A model generated the notes under the pieces. The model made no database searches, was not told the origin of the DNA, and was given only the letters and a program-made list of their open reading frames with translations. 64,000 nt of DNA, taken from contig CP136062.1 of NCBI GenBank assembly GCA_032622095.1, positions 16,419,239-16,483,238 on the forward strand, written 5' to 3'. Below, piece by piece: positions 34,872 through 46,038 of this stretch. The stretch comes from Siphonodentalium dalli. Taxonomy: Eukaryota > Mollusca > Scaphopoda > Gadilida > Siphonodentaliidae. Position numbers and translations under genes: made by a program. The number at the start of each line of letters is the position of its first letter. Within the stretch, counting starts at the first letter, position 1.

Positions 34872-35489
34872 CTAGCCGATGAGCCCGACGTTGTCCGGCT
34901 ATTCAAAAACAAAATTTCAAGTCGATAGCTCTACCCGTTTCCGAGATCTGGTATGCGCATGCGCGAAGCTGGCGTCGCACGGGCTCGGCGACCCGATAAA
35001 ATTCGTATCCGGGGCAAGATACATTCACATACCAAATTTCAAGTCGATAGCTCCACCGTTTCCGAGATCTCGTCTGCGCATGCGCGAAGATGGCGTCGCA
35101 CGGGCTCGGCGACCCGATAAAATTCGTATCCGGGGCAAGATACATTCACATAGCAAATTTCAAGTCGATAGCTCCACCCGTTTCCGAGATCTCGTGTGCG
35201 CATGCGCTTAACGGGCGTCGCACGGGCTCGCCAATACGACAACGACGACCGCCTGGTCAAACTACACACACGTACTAAATTTCAAGTCGATAGCTCGACC
35301 CGTTTCCGAGATCTCGTCTGCGCATGTGCTGCGCGGGCGTCGCACGGGCTCGCCAATACGACGTTGACGACCGCCTGGTCAAACTACACACACGTACCAA
35401 GTTTCGTCCCGATCGGTCGAGAATCGTATATTTGTATCAATGACATACATACAGACAGACAGACAGAGGTCTTCAAAATATATATGAGA
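34872..35489 (-). mobile_element. Helitron, tandem copy 4
   Basis: The longest copy (618 bp), with an extra internal repeat. Its 5' TCTC end is preceded by host A, so the whole four-copy array sits between A and T, the canonical Helitron target. Confidence 0.85.
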
Positions 35490-35998
35490 TTATCATACCG
35501 GGTAGATAGAACCATGGTTTATAAATAGGCTATTAGGCATGTGAACACTTAGGTGCAAGGAGGGAATGAAATTATGCGAAACCTTTGGTCTGATTCAAGG
35601 GGTGTTTTGGTTTGATTCAGGGGGGGGGGTGCAAATGGAATTATGCAAAACCTTGTCTCTGGTCTGATTCAAGGGGGGTGCGGTTGGAATTATCAAGGTG
35701 GACACCCCTCCACGGAGACCCTCTAGCCACGTCCCTGTAAACGATGCACGAAATTGTATTGCTTGTGTCAGAGCCCGGCAAAATAAAATCCACGTTGAAG
35801 TGTGCATATAAAATGAATGTCGAATGGGGTGTCATGTGTATTTTCAATAGCATCTAAGACACTCTGTGATCAGCTGTGCATATCAATTTTACACATAAGC
35901 AAACACTTTTACAAAAAAAATGCAAAATGACATAAGGAATCCGATTGTTTTGTTTTGTGTGTGTTAAAAGTGATATGAAAATGGAATATTTATGCGTA
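35490..35998. other. Unassigned DNA with a short triplicated motif
   Basis: GGTCTGATTCAAGGGG-type sequence occurs three times at 35585-35685 next to a 10-base G run. No exon or known element is seen. Confidence 0.45.
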
Positions 35999-36388
35999 GT
36001 ATGTGTATTAATGATCACGTGACGAACCAATACATGCCTAGTATGTGTATTAATGATCACGTGACGAGCCAATACATGCCTAGTATGTGTATTAATGATC
36101 ACGTGACGAACCAATACATGCCTAGTATGTGTATTAATGATCACGTGACGAACCAATACATGCCTAGTATGTGTATTAATGATCACGTGACGAACCAATA
36201 CATGCCTAGTATGTGTATTAATGATCACGTGACGAACCAATACATTCCTAGTATGTGTATTAATGATCACGTGACGAACCAATACATGCCTAATATGTGT
36301 ATTACTGATCACGTGACGAACCAATACATGCCTAGTATGTGTATTAATGATCACATGATGAACCAATACATGCTTATAGTATGTGTAT
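35999..36388. repeat. 42-bp minisatellite with E-box and CCAAT
   Basis: About nine units of ATGTGTATTAATGATCACGT plus GACGAACCAATACATGCCTAGT. Each carries the palindrome CACGTG and a CCAAT word. Because 42 is a multiple of three, long frames stay open on both strands (a 14-residue periodic peptide); this is an arithmetic artefact. Confidence 0.93.
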
Positions 36389-36867
36389 TTTTAGGATTGA
36401 CTTGCTTCCATTCTTGAATGTTGGCCGGTCGACCCAAATCAGGGTCAACATCATTTAGAGAGCGTTTCGTATTTTGAGAAAATGATAGATGGTGTATCTT
36501 GCGTATACGGTGATCGGTGCGATTGGAATTTACTCACAACTACTAAGTATAAACATCAAACGTGTTTTGGAAAATTTGGATGTGATCAGTTGATTTGTGC
36601 TGGCTACAGTTGCGATCAAAATTTAACATTGAACCATAATTATGGAGATTATAGAACTTTGGATAAATGGCGCCATTTTACGTATATATGATGATATGTT
36701 ATTTCTCAAAAATACTATATATATTCTCCACTTTGGGACGACGGTCCGTTAAGCCCAAGTAGATTGTTTTGTTCGCAATATATAGGGTTATGATAAATTA
36801 TGAAGGCAGTTGGAAGGTTCCCTCAGCTATGTTCTTCGACAACATGCTAGGATCAATATTTTATTAG
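36389..36867. other. Unassigned sequence
   Basis: A 69-codon frame at 36482-36691 (+) has eight cysteines but no splice context or family resemblance I can defend. Nothing else is recognised. Confidence 0.35.
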
Positions 36868-37245
36868 ACGCTTGTTCCCAGAAGTACAGTGTTATTTACA
36901 AATCGGTTGACGTAAAATGACGTACATGGCGTTCGCCTCAACAAAGAAACTGCAACTATTTATATAAAAGAATCATCACACATGACACGCCCTGCATGTA
37001 TATGAGCCTAAATAAACCTTCTAATCCTGTAATTTTAATGCACGGATTCTAGGACGCGAAGCGTGTAATAAACACAGAACGACACGACACGACACGATGT
37101 GTAAATGGGTTTATCGATACGGCATGCACTCGTGCTATCGCGGAAGGATATCATAGAACTCGAGGCGCAAGCGTCTCTCGTTCTATCCTTCCGCGACAGC
37201 ATGCACTCGTGCCGTATCGACAAACCCATCGTTTCGTTCTGTGTA
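36868..37245. mobile_element. Palindromic element, copy 2
   Basis: Same leader and hairpin as 30411-30825. Here the hairpin (37072-37240) includes GACAC repeats and GGCATGCACTCGTGC in its arms. Confidence 0.75.
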
Positions 37246-37716
37246 TATACGTGGTAATCGTGAAAGCACCACAGCTTCCCGACTCTTCACGATCTTGTCG
37301 CATGGTGTGATATCATGTCCAGCAAAGATATATTGAAACATCTCCGTTTGCAATATTAACAATGCTCTATTATCCACAATATCGACATATGTCCGTTCGG
37401 GAAAGGTGTCATAAAATGAGAGAATTGGTAAACTTTATCACCCTATAATAGTACAACAGAGTAATTGTTATATTTTTGTTAAGACCCACACACACAGAAT
37501 TGCATGACTTCAACTGTGCTGCAGACATGGTGAATTTGATGACAAGCAGCCATCCTGGCCCATTAATTGTCAATTGTCAATTGTCCTTGTTATTGTCCTT
37601 GTCAATGGTGTTGATTTTAGGTTTGTGACAAGCTATGTCAATTACAAATAAAATAAATGAAAAAGATAATTTGCAAGTCTGATATTTGAACATTTTTCGT
37701 TCTTTGAGTGGAGTTT
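37246..37716. other. Unassigned intron-like DNA
   Basis: Contains a short CAATTGTCAATTGTCC duplication near 37572 and a CACACACACAG stretch. No exon is seen. Confidence 0.4.
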
Positions 37717-37797
37717 AACCCTTTATAGAGCCCCACATAGACTGGAGCAGACGACACTCTGCAGTGCATGCTTCCATCTGTGTGGGGCTCCCTGTGG
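37717..37797. mobile_element. Small hairpin repeat (AGCCCCACA type)
   Basis: TTAACCCTTTATAGAGCCCC...GTGTGGGGCTCCCTGTGGG forms an imperfect hairpin. Related segments with GGGAGCCCCACACA and TCTGGGGCTCTGTATGGG are embedded in MITEs at 46235, 57259 and 59718. Confidence 0.55.
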
Positions 37798-37812
37798 GAT
37801 AAATCTCTGTTA

Positions 37813-38213
37813 TTAACCCTTTAACCAACAAACCGGCCAAAACCGGCCAAATAAAGCTTCAACAGCCTAAAATATCTTCGGTCTGTCTCAATAGAACCAT
37901 ACAAATATGGATATCATTGGAACCGGCTCCTTGACCACATTGTGATAGTTACAGTTATGCCCTGTGCCAATGCATTCTCTTATATATGCGAGTCGACCAT
38001 AGGTCGCCTCGCATATATAAGAGAATGCATTGGCTTAAAAAAAAATCTTTTTTTAACACTTTTTACCATTTTTTCTTACATTCTTTAACAATTTTATAAT
38101 TTTTAATGTGTTAAGCCAATGCATTCTCTTATATATGCGAGGCGACCTATGGTCGACTCGCATATATAAGAGAATGCATTGGCACAGGGCCGTTCTGTTG
38201 GGTAAAGGGTTAA
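37813..38213. mobile_element. TTAA-flanked MITE type A, copy 1, with nested palindromes
   Basis: TTAACCCTTTAACCAACA at the left and TGTTGGGTAAAGGGTTAA at the right are inverted ends with TTAA duplications (37813-37816, 38210-38213). Nested inside (37960-38189) is the core MITE: a 70-bp palindrome, an AT-rich spacer, then the same palindrome in reverse, bounded by CCCTGTGCC and GGCACAGGG. Confidence 0.8.
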
Positions 38214-38679
38214 GCATTAGATTTGTAGAATAGTGGACATTATCGCTGAGTCATGCGTTATCGTGTTCTAATATTGTAAAATCACATATAGTTACAGTAG
38301 ATTACATGTAAGAGCCATTTTCTTATTAAAGTCGCATATATGATAGCCATTAAGTGGCATCATGGCTGATGGATTCAAATTTTAAATCCAAGATGGCTGC
38401 TGGTGGTCACCTCAAAATATCCATATGAAGTTTGATGGTGGCCGGATGCGGGAGGTGGCCTGTAGGGTTTGCCAAAGGAAATTGTTGACGAACGCACGCA
38501 CCCACCCACCCACCCACGGACGGACTGACGCTAACCCAACAAAAGAGTAATTTCTCACATCCCGTGTACATGATGGAATCGTTCAGTCCAGCATATCAGG
38601 GGACTGAACTCTATCTTACTGTCTAGCGTATCAGGGGACTGAACTCTGCCTTGCAGCTTGGAATCTTCATTTCTTGCAG

Positions 38680-38790
38680 ACATTAACGAATGCCTGCTGG
38701 ATCCATGCGTCAATGGAATTTGTGGCGACCTGGAATCTGGCTACAACTGTTCATGTATCCAGGGTTTCACTGGCAAAAACTGTGATCAAG
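38680..38790 (+). CDS. Calcium-binding-type EGF exon
   Basis: This 111-bp exon follows TTCTTGCAG and ends CAAG before GTATAG, phase 1 at both ends. The peptide DINECLLDPCVNGIC... keeps all six cysteines (C-LLDP-C-VNGI-C-GDLESGYN-C-S-C-IQGFTGKN-C). DINEC and the GYNC segment match the calcium-binding EGF pattern, and IQGFTGKNC is the classic module end. It is close in sequence to the exon at 29881 (LLDPCVNG shared), so the two arose by duplication. The downstream intron begins with a type C MITE end. Confidence 0.92.
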
Positions 38791-38807
38791 GTATAGTAAC
38801 TTATTTA

Positions 38808-38910
38808 ACCCTTTCATGACTGAATTAAGCTTCCTGATTTATTGCGAAAACCCTGTGCCAATGCATTCTCTTATATATGCGAGTCGACCGGAAAATTAAG
38901 TGAGCCTTTA
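38808..38910. mobile_element. Chimeric MITE remnant
   Basis: It starts as a type C end (TTAACCCTTTCATGACTG), runs into the first half of the core palindrome (38851-38890), then switches at ACCGGAAAATTAAG to the right terminus of the AGGCCCACTTAA family, ending CTTTAA. Confidence 0.65.
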
Positions 38911-39080
38911 AGAGTGAAAAAGCGTTATTTTTTTTATTTTTATTGGTAACTATGATACCGTACTTCATGCTGGTATCGCTTATACAAATGTGTTCACTCT
39001 AGCATAACTATCAACACCGAAATCTTGAGTGGCGAGGAGTAGAGCGCTATACCGGTATGTTGTATATAAATAACATGGTT

Positions 39081-39535
39081 TTAACCCTTTCAGTGCCAGG
39101 TCCGATTTTTGTATCAACCCATATACCCTGTGCCAATGCATTCTCTTATATATGCGAGTCGACCATAGGTCGCCTCGCATATATAAGAGAATGCATTGGC
39201 CTAACAATTTTTCATCATTTGTTATTATTTTTTACAATTTTTTTCTTATATTCTTTAACAGACTTATTTTGTAGGTTTAGTGCCAGGGAATCTTACGTTT
39301 TTCATGGGCATCAGAATTACTACTATGAATACTTGGTAATAGTTTTTGGTCATAACATGCCCCTTAGGTTTTATACAGTTTGTTTTTAAATTCGCTATAA
39401 AAAAAATTTCAACCCAAAATAAATCTAAAAAAAAAAAAATAATAACAAATTTTTATTTTTTTTATTTTTTAGGGCCGATTTTACAGACCGTAAATTAGGG
39501 CCGATGAGATCGGCCCCTGGCACTGAAAGGGTTAA
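39081..39535. mobile_element. TTAA-flanked MITE type B with nested palindrome
   Basis: TTAA (39081-39084 and 39532-39535) flanks perfect 16-bp inverted ends CCCTTTCAGTGCCAGG. A single core palindrome is nested at 39124-39200. A small hairpin, GGGCCGAT/ATCGGCCC, lies near the right end. No ORF. Confidence 0.8.
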
Positions 39536-39647
39536 CCAAAGTTAACTTGGTGGTTTTTTTTCGGTGTTCACTGTTTTGCTTATCGCACACCCTTTACTCA
39601 CTGTATAATGTAACATAATATGGATTGTGTTTACTAATACGGCGTAC

Positions 39648-39915
39648 GATATCGACGGTAGCGTGGTAATGTCGCAAGAGCTATACTCCTCCTTGTCCTC
39701 AATAAATGGTATACTCGTTGGACGCGCATCTATAATCTCAAATCGACTCCATTCCACCCGCCTGTGCAAGTTGACTTATATATCAAGATGTTTCACCACT
39801 TTGGTGTTCTAGAAACCACCCGAAAAAGACCCGTTAATTAGTTGAATATAACGTGACTGCAAATTCTGAGGTGAATGTCGAGTATAGCTCTTGCGACATT
39901 ACCCCTCTACCGATC
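39648..39915. repeat. Imperfect inverted repeat
   Basis: ATCGACGGTAGCGTGGTAAT...GAGCTATACTC is mirrored by GAGTATAGCTCTTGCGACAT...CTACCGAT. Arms are about 36 bp with a loop of about 190 bp. Confidence 0.65.
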
Positions 39916-39942
39916 TGGACAATACTATGCTATTTGCCACTG

Positions 39943-40333
39943 TGGGGGAACTACTCCTAGAGATTTGGTTTTCTACCGAGTTTCGTGGGCATTTTTAGCG
40001 ACGATTCCGATTCCGTAAAAATCAACAGCATTAGCACAGTGTTTCGTGTGGTTCATAGAGCTATCGTGAAATTATAGTCATTACCCATCAGTGTGTGTGT
40101 GTGTAAAAAAAAACTGAAAAACCAATCCCGAAATACAAGCGAAATTTACTTTTTATTTTCCGATTCCGATTCTCTGCTGAGGACTCCGATACTCTATCGA
40201 GCGCTCGGTTCTCTGCGAATAACTCGATTCTCTGCCTTAGGTAAATTAGTATATGCCGTCCGCAAACTATTGATCGGTAGAGAATGTAAATAAAGCTCGG
40301 TAGAGAACCAAATCGCCAGGAGTAGTTCCCCCA
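39943..40333. mobile_element. MITE with inverted ends of about 37 bp
   Basis: TGGGGGAACTACTCC...GATTTGGTTTTCTACCGAG at the left is mirrored at the right (CTCGGTAGAGAACC...GGAGTAGTTCCCCCA). The interior has further CTCTGC-GATTC words and no gene. The target duplication is not clear. Confidence 0.7.
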
Positions 40334-41608
40334 TAATTAACAACGAAGACATGTTCTGTTAGTTGACATCGTCGTCAAGGATGCATGTCACCATTACTTG
40401 TCAACACATTGGCTGTCGAAACACGTAACACAGTAGCAATGGCACAGTAGGTGACATTTTATTATTGTGGAGTTTGGTGACAATTGGTTGTCATAATTGA
40501 TATGCCATCGCCAGCCATGTTGCCCGCTGAGTTTCCGTACAATGAGTCGACTGGACCAATTAACCCATTGCGTTACACCAAGGTTGCTCTCCTCTCATTA
40601 GATTGTGCTACATCGTATTCTCTACGATATATATAATTGCACGATCGGCCAGAATTGTGTTTGACCGTGACAATCCCTCATTCACTCATAACTCATGCAC
40701 GCAGAACGTTTTATTTATATGATCTCAATGCATGTTTATCTACTCACATTAATTTCGTGTGTATTAAGACAGTTCTCCAATTGCTTTTTTTAATTTTGTG
40801 ACGTTTGCTCGTTGAGTAAAATCAACAGCGACAAGACATTCAGGTAGATAAATCCTTCAGAGATCGACCGCGACGCTGGTAGAGCTTAGTAGACTCATTA
40901 TTTGTGCGAATATGCAGCGGGTGACATGTCTAGCCGCGGGTGACATGTCTAGCCAATGCGTTGTAATTACCAAACTGCATCATAACACACTACTATCAAA
41001 CTCCATGCAGCGCCCTCTACGCTAGCACTGCGATATACATGTAGCACTACCACAAAGATGGTACTTTGAGGACCGATACATCTGTTTTTACATATCGTAG
41101 AACTATATTTAGTCACCTATTATCATATTTTGACCACCAAAAGTTTGCAATAATGGCAATTCTTTCGGTATTGATAAGAACAATACAATATAGACTGAGC
41201 CAGACATAGCCAATTTTATTCTTAAAACATAAGAACTAAGAACAGGTAAGAAATCCTTACCAAATATCCTTATGGCAGTGATATCTCAGTGGAGCAATGG
41301 GAGATAACTCTGCCTGGAGTTTGACCTACTTTGCCATCGCTGCTGTGGTACGCGTGTCCGCAGCCAATCGACCAACAAGATATATTTTTTATTGAACATT
41401 TTGAAACATTCCAGACCAATATATAGATCTTCTTGTGTATGGGGTCCATTATCAGCGCACCAGTATGTGGCTGGCTTCTTGGAAGGTCCATTATGACTGT
41501 TCCCGCCTGTGAATGCCCATTGATGCTGATCAATGTTGTAAATGGCATGCTGCAGACTATTTGGTCTAATGGGACAATATTTGCAATCTTAAGGTGTCAT
41601 ACTGTTAT
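40334..41608. other. Unassigned intron-like DNA
   Basis: No exon, known repeat or RNA gene is recognised. A 17-bp direct duplication, CGCGGGTGACATGTCTAGC-like, is at 40915-40950. Confidence 0.4.
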
Positions 41609-41994
41609 TTAACCCTTTACCAAAACCGGCCAAATAAAGCTTCAACAGCCTAAAATATCTTCGGTCTGTCTCAACAGAACCATACAAATATGGATATCAT
41701 TGGAACCGGCTCATTGACCACATTGTGATGGTTATAGTTATGCCCTGTGCCAATGCATTCTCTTATATATGCGAGTCGACCATAGGTCGCCTCGCATATA
41801 TAAGAGAATGCATTGGCCTAAAAAAATCTTTTTTTAACACTTTTTACCATTTTTTCTTACATTCTTTAACAATTTTATAATTTTTAATGTGTTAAGCCAA
41901 TGCATTCTCTTATATATGCGAGGCGACCTATGGTCGACTCGCATATATAAGAGAATGCATTGGCACAGGGCCCTTCTGTTGGGTAAAGGGTTAA
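41609..41994. mobile_element. TTAA-flanked MITE type A, copy 2
   Basis: Same ends and nested double palindrome (41743-41970) as 37813-38213, with a few base differences and a shorter left end (an AACCGGCC unit lost). TTAA at 41609-41612 and 41991-41994. Confidence 0.8.
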
Positions 41995-42841
41995 ACGAAA
42001 ACCAGTCACTGTCGAAGATATTAAATTACTCCCCTGCGAGGTATTCCATCCATTTGTGCTTGTTTTTATGTGTAACCAATACAGGTAAGTGGGTGTCTGA
42101 CCAGGTAACACGGGTTACAGGGTAAGTAACACCAAACCTAGCACACCATAATGACAGAAACCAAGTCCGAGTAAGGCACTGGCAGGTTGACCAAAGGCAT
42201 TTTTGTTAGTCAACAGAGGTTTTAGTAAGAAATAAAAATGGCTTAAACATATTCGTCATTTTACCCACATAATATTGGCGGAGCAAAAATGTAATGCATG
42301 TCAAGAACAAGAGGAGAGTGTCTGCAAAGTATATGAAAGAAAGGGGTATATATTAGGGTCAGGGTCCCAACCACATGCAGACACTGTGTTCCTCGTGTTC
42401 TTGGCAAAATTTTTTAGTCGGAGAGCAAGGTCCCAGAGCGGCATAAAAAAATTTGAAAAGTAATTTGGAACGTACAGGTCGAAAGAGGATAATTAAAATC
42501 AAAGACCCCTAAAAATGTGTAAATTAAGTAAAAAGGTAAAACTTTAAAATTTCCAAAGAGGTTAAGTTTTGAAAAGTCAAAAGATGAATAAAAACAATAG
42601 GATCTTCCTCAGTTGCATGCAAGTCGCTGACCTGTGCCATATTAAGCATATGAACACAAATTTTTCGGCCATTTCCATCTATTTGTGCTTGGTGTTATAA
42701 TATACGAAAAAGATATTGATGAATAAAGCAACTAAGGCAATGTATTCATTCCATTATTTCAAAATCCAGAACACAATGCTTGTCAGTTGTTTGAATTGTT
42801 TGACGCCCATGTTTTGCCAATCACACTTTCTTTACTAATTA

Positions 42842-42872
<31 letters not shown>

Positions 42873-43257
42873 GGTGTTGTTGTTGTTGTGGCTCGGAAGG
42901 GACAGATTATCTTTAACACTTTCTTCACTAATTACTCGTTGATGAGTGCTTCCCAATGAAATGTTCAGCTAATCGGTTTAACAATCAACAACCCCTGATC
43001 AAGTGGTCCTGCTAATATGATATGATGCTGGTAGTCCTGCTGAATTGCTATGATGCTGGTATATGGCAAAGTGATGCCGTTACGAAAGAGTAAAAAAAAA
43101 ATTCTAAATTTGTCATTTTCGCTGCGTTTGGCGAATCCGAGCGATTTGAGAGAAAAACCAGTGTTTGTATACACCCCCGTGTACGTGGTATCGCCAAAGC
43201 CGAGGGTGTCGCCAAAGTCGAGGAAACGGGAAAGTCATTTTCACGTATATTATATGG
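41995..43257. other. Unassigned intron-like DNA with GTT microsatellite
   Basis: A (GTT)n tract of about 47 bp lies at 42843-42889. No exon is supported. Confidence 0.45.
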
Positions 43258-44985
43258 GAATATGTTTGTTTCTCATCGTAAAACAGACATCGAGCATCGT
43301 ATGTGTATGTCCACACGAAGCAGGAGTATTTATCCACCAGTTGTCGATCAGTTTTCCCAGATCAAACCATTATTTTTTTTTATTTTCGAAATATTGTGTG
43401 CATATATATTATGAATGTATTTCAATTGAAATTAATTGAACATCCATCTCAGTATTCAGATTTGCGATCTCAAAAAGGTGAATGAATGATAACGCAATGC
43501 CTTGATCACACGCACATGAATGCTGCCGTTCGTATGCATGCAGCTAATCGGATATTCGTTTAGTATTAACATGCTTGGAGTTTGTATATAGACCACATAT
43601 ATATACGGCGTATCAACGATTTGTTATAATCATGTTTATTTTACAGACTTTATGACTCGTTCCCACTCGAGTAGACCATTACGCGACAATGAAACCGAAT
43701 CATCTTATCGAATATACATATATCGTATTTTTCCAAATTATGCAATTCTGGCCATTTTAAGAGTCATCAGATAATATTGTAACGATTCTAAGTTAACATT
43801 AAACATCCGTGCATATATCAACACAATGTGCTATGTGTGTAACTCGTGTGTCCCTTCTCATCTGGATGTCGATGGGCCTCTGTATTGTGTCTATAGAGCG
43901 CATGTAGTCAGCTTACCAAGCTACAACACCATGTTTAAACAAAATCACACAATTTCGATGTATACACCAGATTTCTCGATGTTTTAATGACATTTGGCCA
44001 GTTATCTCCTTTTTTGCTGCATCCTATACATACAAAATGCAAAACCAGAAAAGTTGATTTTTGCAAGACCGCTTTGGATGTTTCGACCGCACAATGACGA
44101 AACTATATATCGTCAGAATATACATGTCTCAAAATTATCGGGGCTGAAATGCCCTTAACAAATTTTATTTCAATCCCATCATTTTATAGACAAAAGACAA
44201 CCTAAATCGGTTGAACAAGGAGAGGTGTTAACAATTAAAGTGCAAGACAACTAGTTGTGACTGGCATGCAAAAATTAGGCAGACCGGATTTCGTCTGCAT
44301 AAAGTCGCGGTCTGCCTGATGATGGTCGAGAGCACGTATAAATATTTATCTTTTTTCCTGCGATGTTTTGTATAAGAATTCACCTTTTTGGGATCGCAAA
44401 TCTGAATGCTGAGATGGATGTTCAATTAATTTCAATTGAAATACATTCATAATATATATGCACACAATATTTCGAATATGTTATGGATTCATATTTCAGA
44501 AGACATTCGCAGTCCAATTGATCAGTCTCAGATACACATAAAAACACTCGAAAACTCATCAGAACTCCATTAGTGATACGCATATTTACTGCACAGAAGC
44601 TCGGCGTTTGGTCACATCTTCATCTGTGCCGTTAGAATCTTTCTGGACCGACAGTGGTCCCTTCATGTCGCGCGGATATTGAGAACGACACGAATTTTTT
44701 TTAATTCTGTCAAATCCTATGCTTAATAGACAGATTCAACTATATACCGGCATTTGTTTTGGAAGCATGGAATTCCAGGAACTATACTAGTGAATGGATG
44801 TTCTCGAAAATTTGAGTGAGCAAAAGCAAAAACACCATTGAAAAAATTCGCCAAAAAACATTTAATGGTTTGATCTGGGAAAACTGATCGACAACTGGTG
44901 GATAAATACTCCTGCTTCGTGTGGACATACACATACGATGCTCGATGTCTGTTTTACGATGAGAAACAAACATATCCATTTCGAA
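43258..44985. repeat. Large inverted repeat of about 1.7 kb
   Basis: The left arm 43258-43482 (AATATGTTTGTTTCTCATCG to CTCAAAAAGGTGAATG) reappears inverted at 44387-44480 plus 44850-44985. The right arm is split by a 370-bp segment (44480-44850) that is absent from the left arm, which has a T-rich run instead. The central 900 bp has no recognised gene. It is probably a MITE or foldback-type element. Confidence 0.75.
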
Positions 44986-45146
44986 ATAGTATTAATCCAC
45001 CCGAATCAATGTACAGACGCGGCGGGTTCAGTTTGCTTGCGCGATGCCAGTTGGTATGTAACTAATTTGCACGCGCCACTCGGAAAGCACGCGCCTAGTA
45101 TTTATAACCGATGACAGATAATGAAAATCATTTATTTTTTTTACAG

Positions 45147-45227
45147 ATATTCTTGAATGTGCCTCGAATCCATGCGGCTCTCTGCATTGCCTGGAAGAAA
45201 TTAACGGCTACAGTTGTGTACCACCAG
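45147..45227 (+). CDS. Short EGF-like exon lacking the last two cysteines
   Basis: After TTTTTTTTACAG a phase-1 frame reads DILECASNPCGSLHCLEEIN then GYSCVPPG up to a GTGTGT donor: 81 bp, phase 1 at both ends. It aligns with the first four cysteines of the EGF modules at 29881 and 38680, but the CxC pair is broken (C-V-P) and C6 is absent. Either the module is completed by a downstream exon outside what I can recognise, or it is a degenerate EGF. Strand and phase agree with the other two exons. Confidence 0.7.
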
Positions 45228-45531
45228 GTGTGTAACCTTTTATGTACTCAGAGTTTATTTTAGAGGGTCCATTCTCCCAACCCAAATTCACCCTCCGACA
45301 TAGATTTCCCTATATACCAAATCAACAAATTAAAGTCATCAATGCCTACAACCTTGCACTACCACACCACTTGTGTAATGATGTAATCTCACACTATATA
45401 ATATAACCAACAGGGAATGATAAGCAAAGATATTTCTATTTTCAGTCTAACAATGATCACTAGTCAAAACATTTTACTGAACAAATTATCTTTAAGGGGT
45501 ACCCTGTCAGGAAAATACGCATAAATTGTCT

Positions 45532-45845
45532 TAAAGGTCCACTTATTTTTTGAGTTACTGATTATTTTTGTTATTGTGCCTTGATATACGGTTTTAATAA
45601 CAATCTATGCATAAAATATGAATAAAATAATATAATTCATCACCATATTGAAACGTCTGTGTCTCAGAAGATGCCTTTAGAAAAATAGAAAACATCTGAA
45701 ATTATAGAAAAATTCCCCCCCGTTATGGCTACCAGAATGCAAAAGAATTCAAACAAAAAATGTATTTTCAATGGAAGGGGAATAACTCTATCCTTACGAT
45801 ATAGAGTTATTCTTCCTCCATTGAAAATGACACAATTTTCACTGC
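45532..45845. repeat. AGGTCCACTTA family copy with internal hairpin
   Basis: Starts TTAAAGGTCCACTTATTTTT and shares CGGTTTTAATAACAATCTAT with 26688 and 32131. At 45760-45830 a hairpin with arms of about 28 bp (GGGGAATAACTCTAT mirrored) is visible. The right terminus is missing. Confidence 0.65.
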
Positions 45846-46038
45846 AATCCAAATGAAACGTAAGCACAAAGTATCCAATATTCCTATCAATTTATCAAGT
45901 AGTTTGCCTAAGCTGACAGAACATACCATATACATCGGTAATATTGGAGTATATGGGTCCGACGGAAAGTGTTAATTCGACCTTAAATGACTAAAATATA
46001 AAAATTAGTCGCACCGATTCTGATAGACGGGTACTATA

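Noticed and set aside
33763-35528. Arg-rich frames of 80-143 codons in the tandem Helitrons
   Set aside because: They overlap on both strands, follow the internal repeat and end at the GACA microsatellite.
35854-36417. Long periodic frames on both strands of the 42-bp array (170 and 141 codons)
   Set aside because: The period is a multiple of three, so openness is automatic; there is no start context or homology.
36482-36691. 69-codon + strand frame with eight cysteines
   Set aside because: No splice sites in the right phase, no recognised cysteine spacing, and the flanks are unannotated intron-like DNA.
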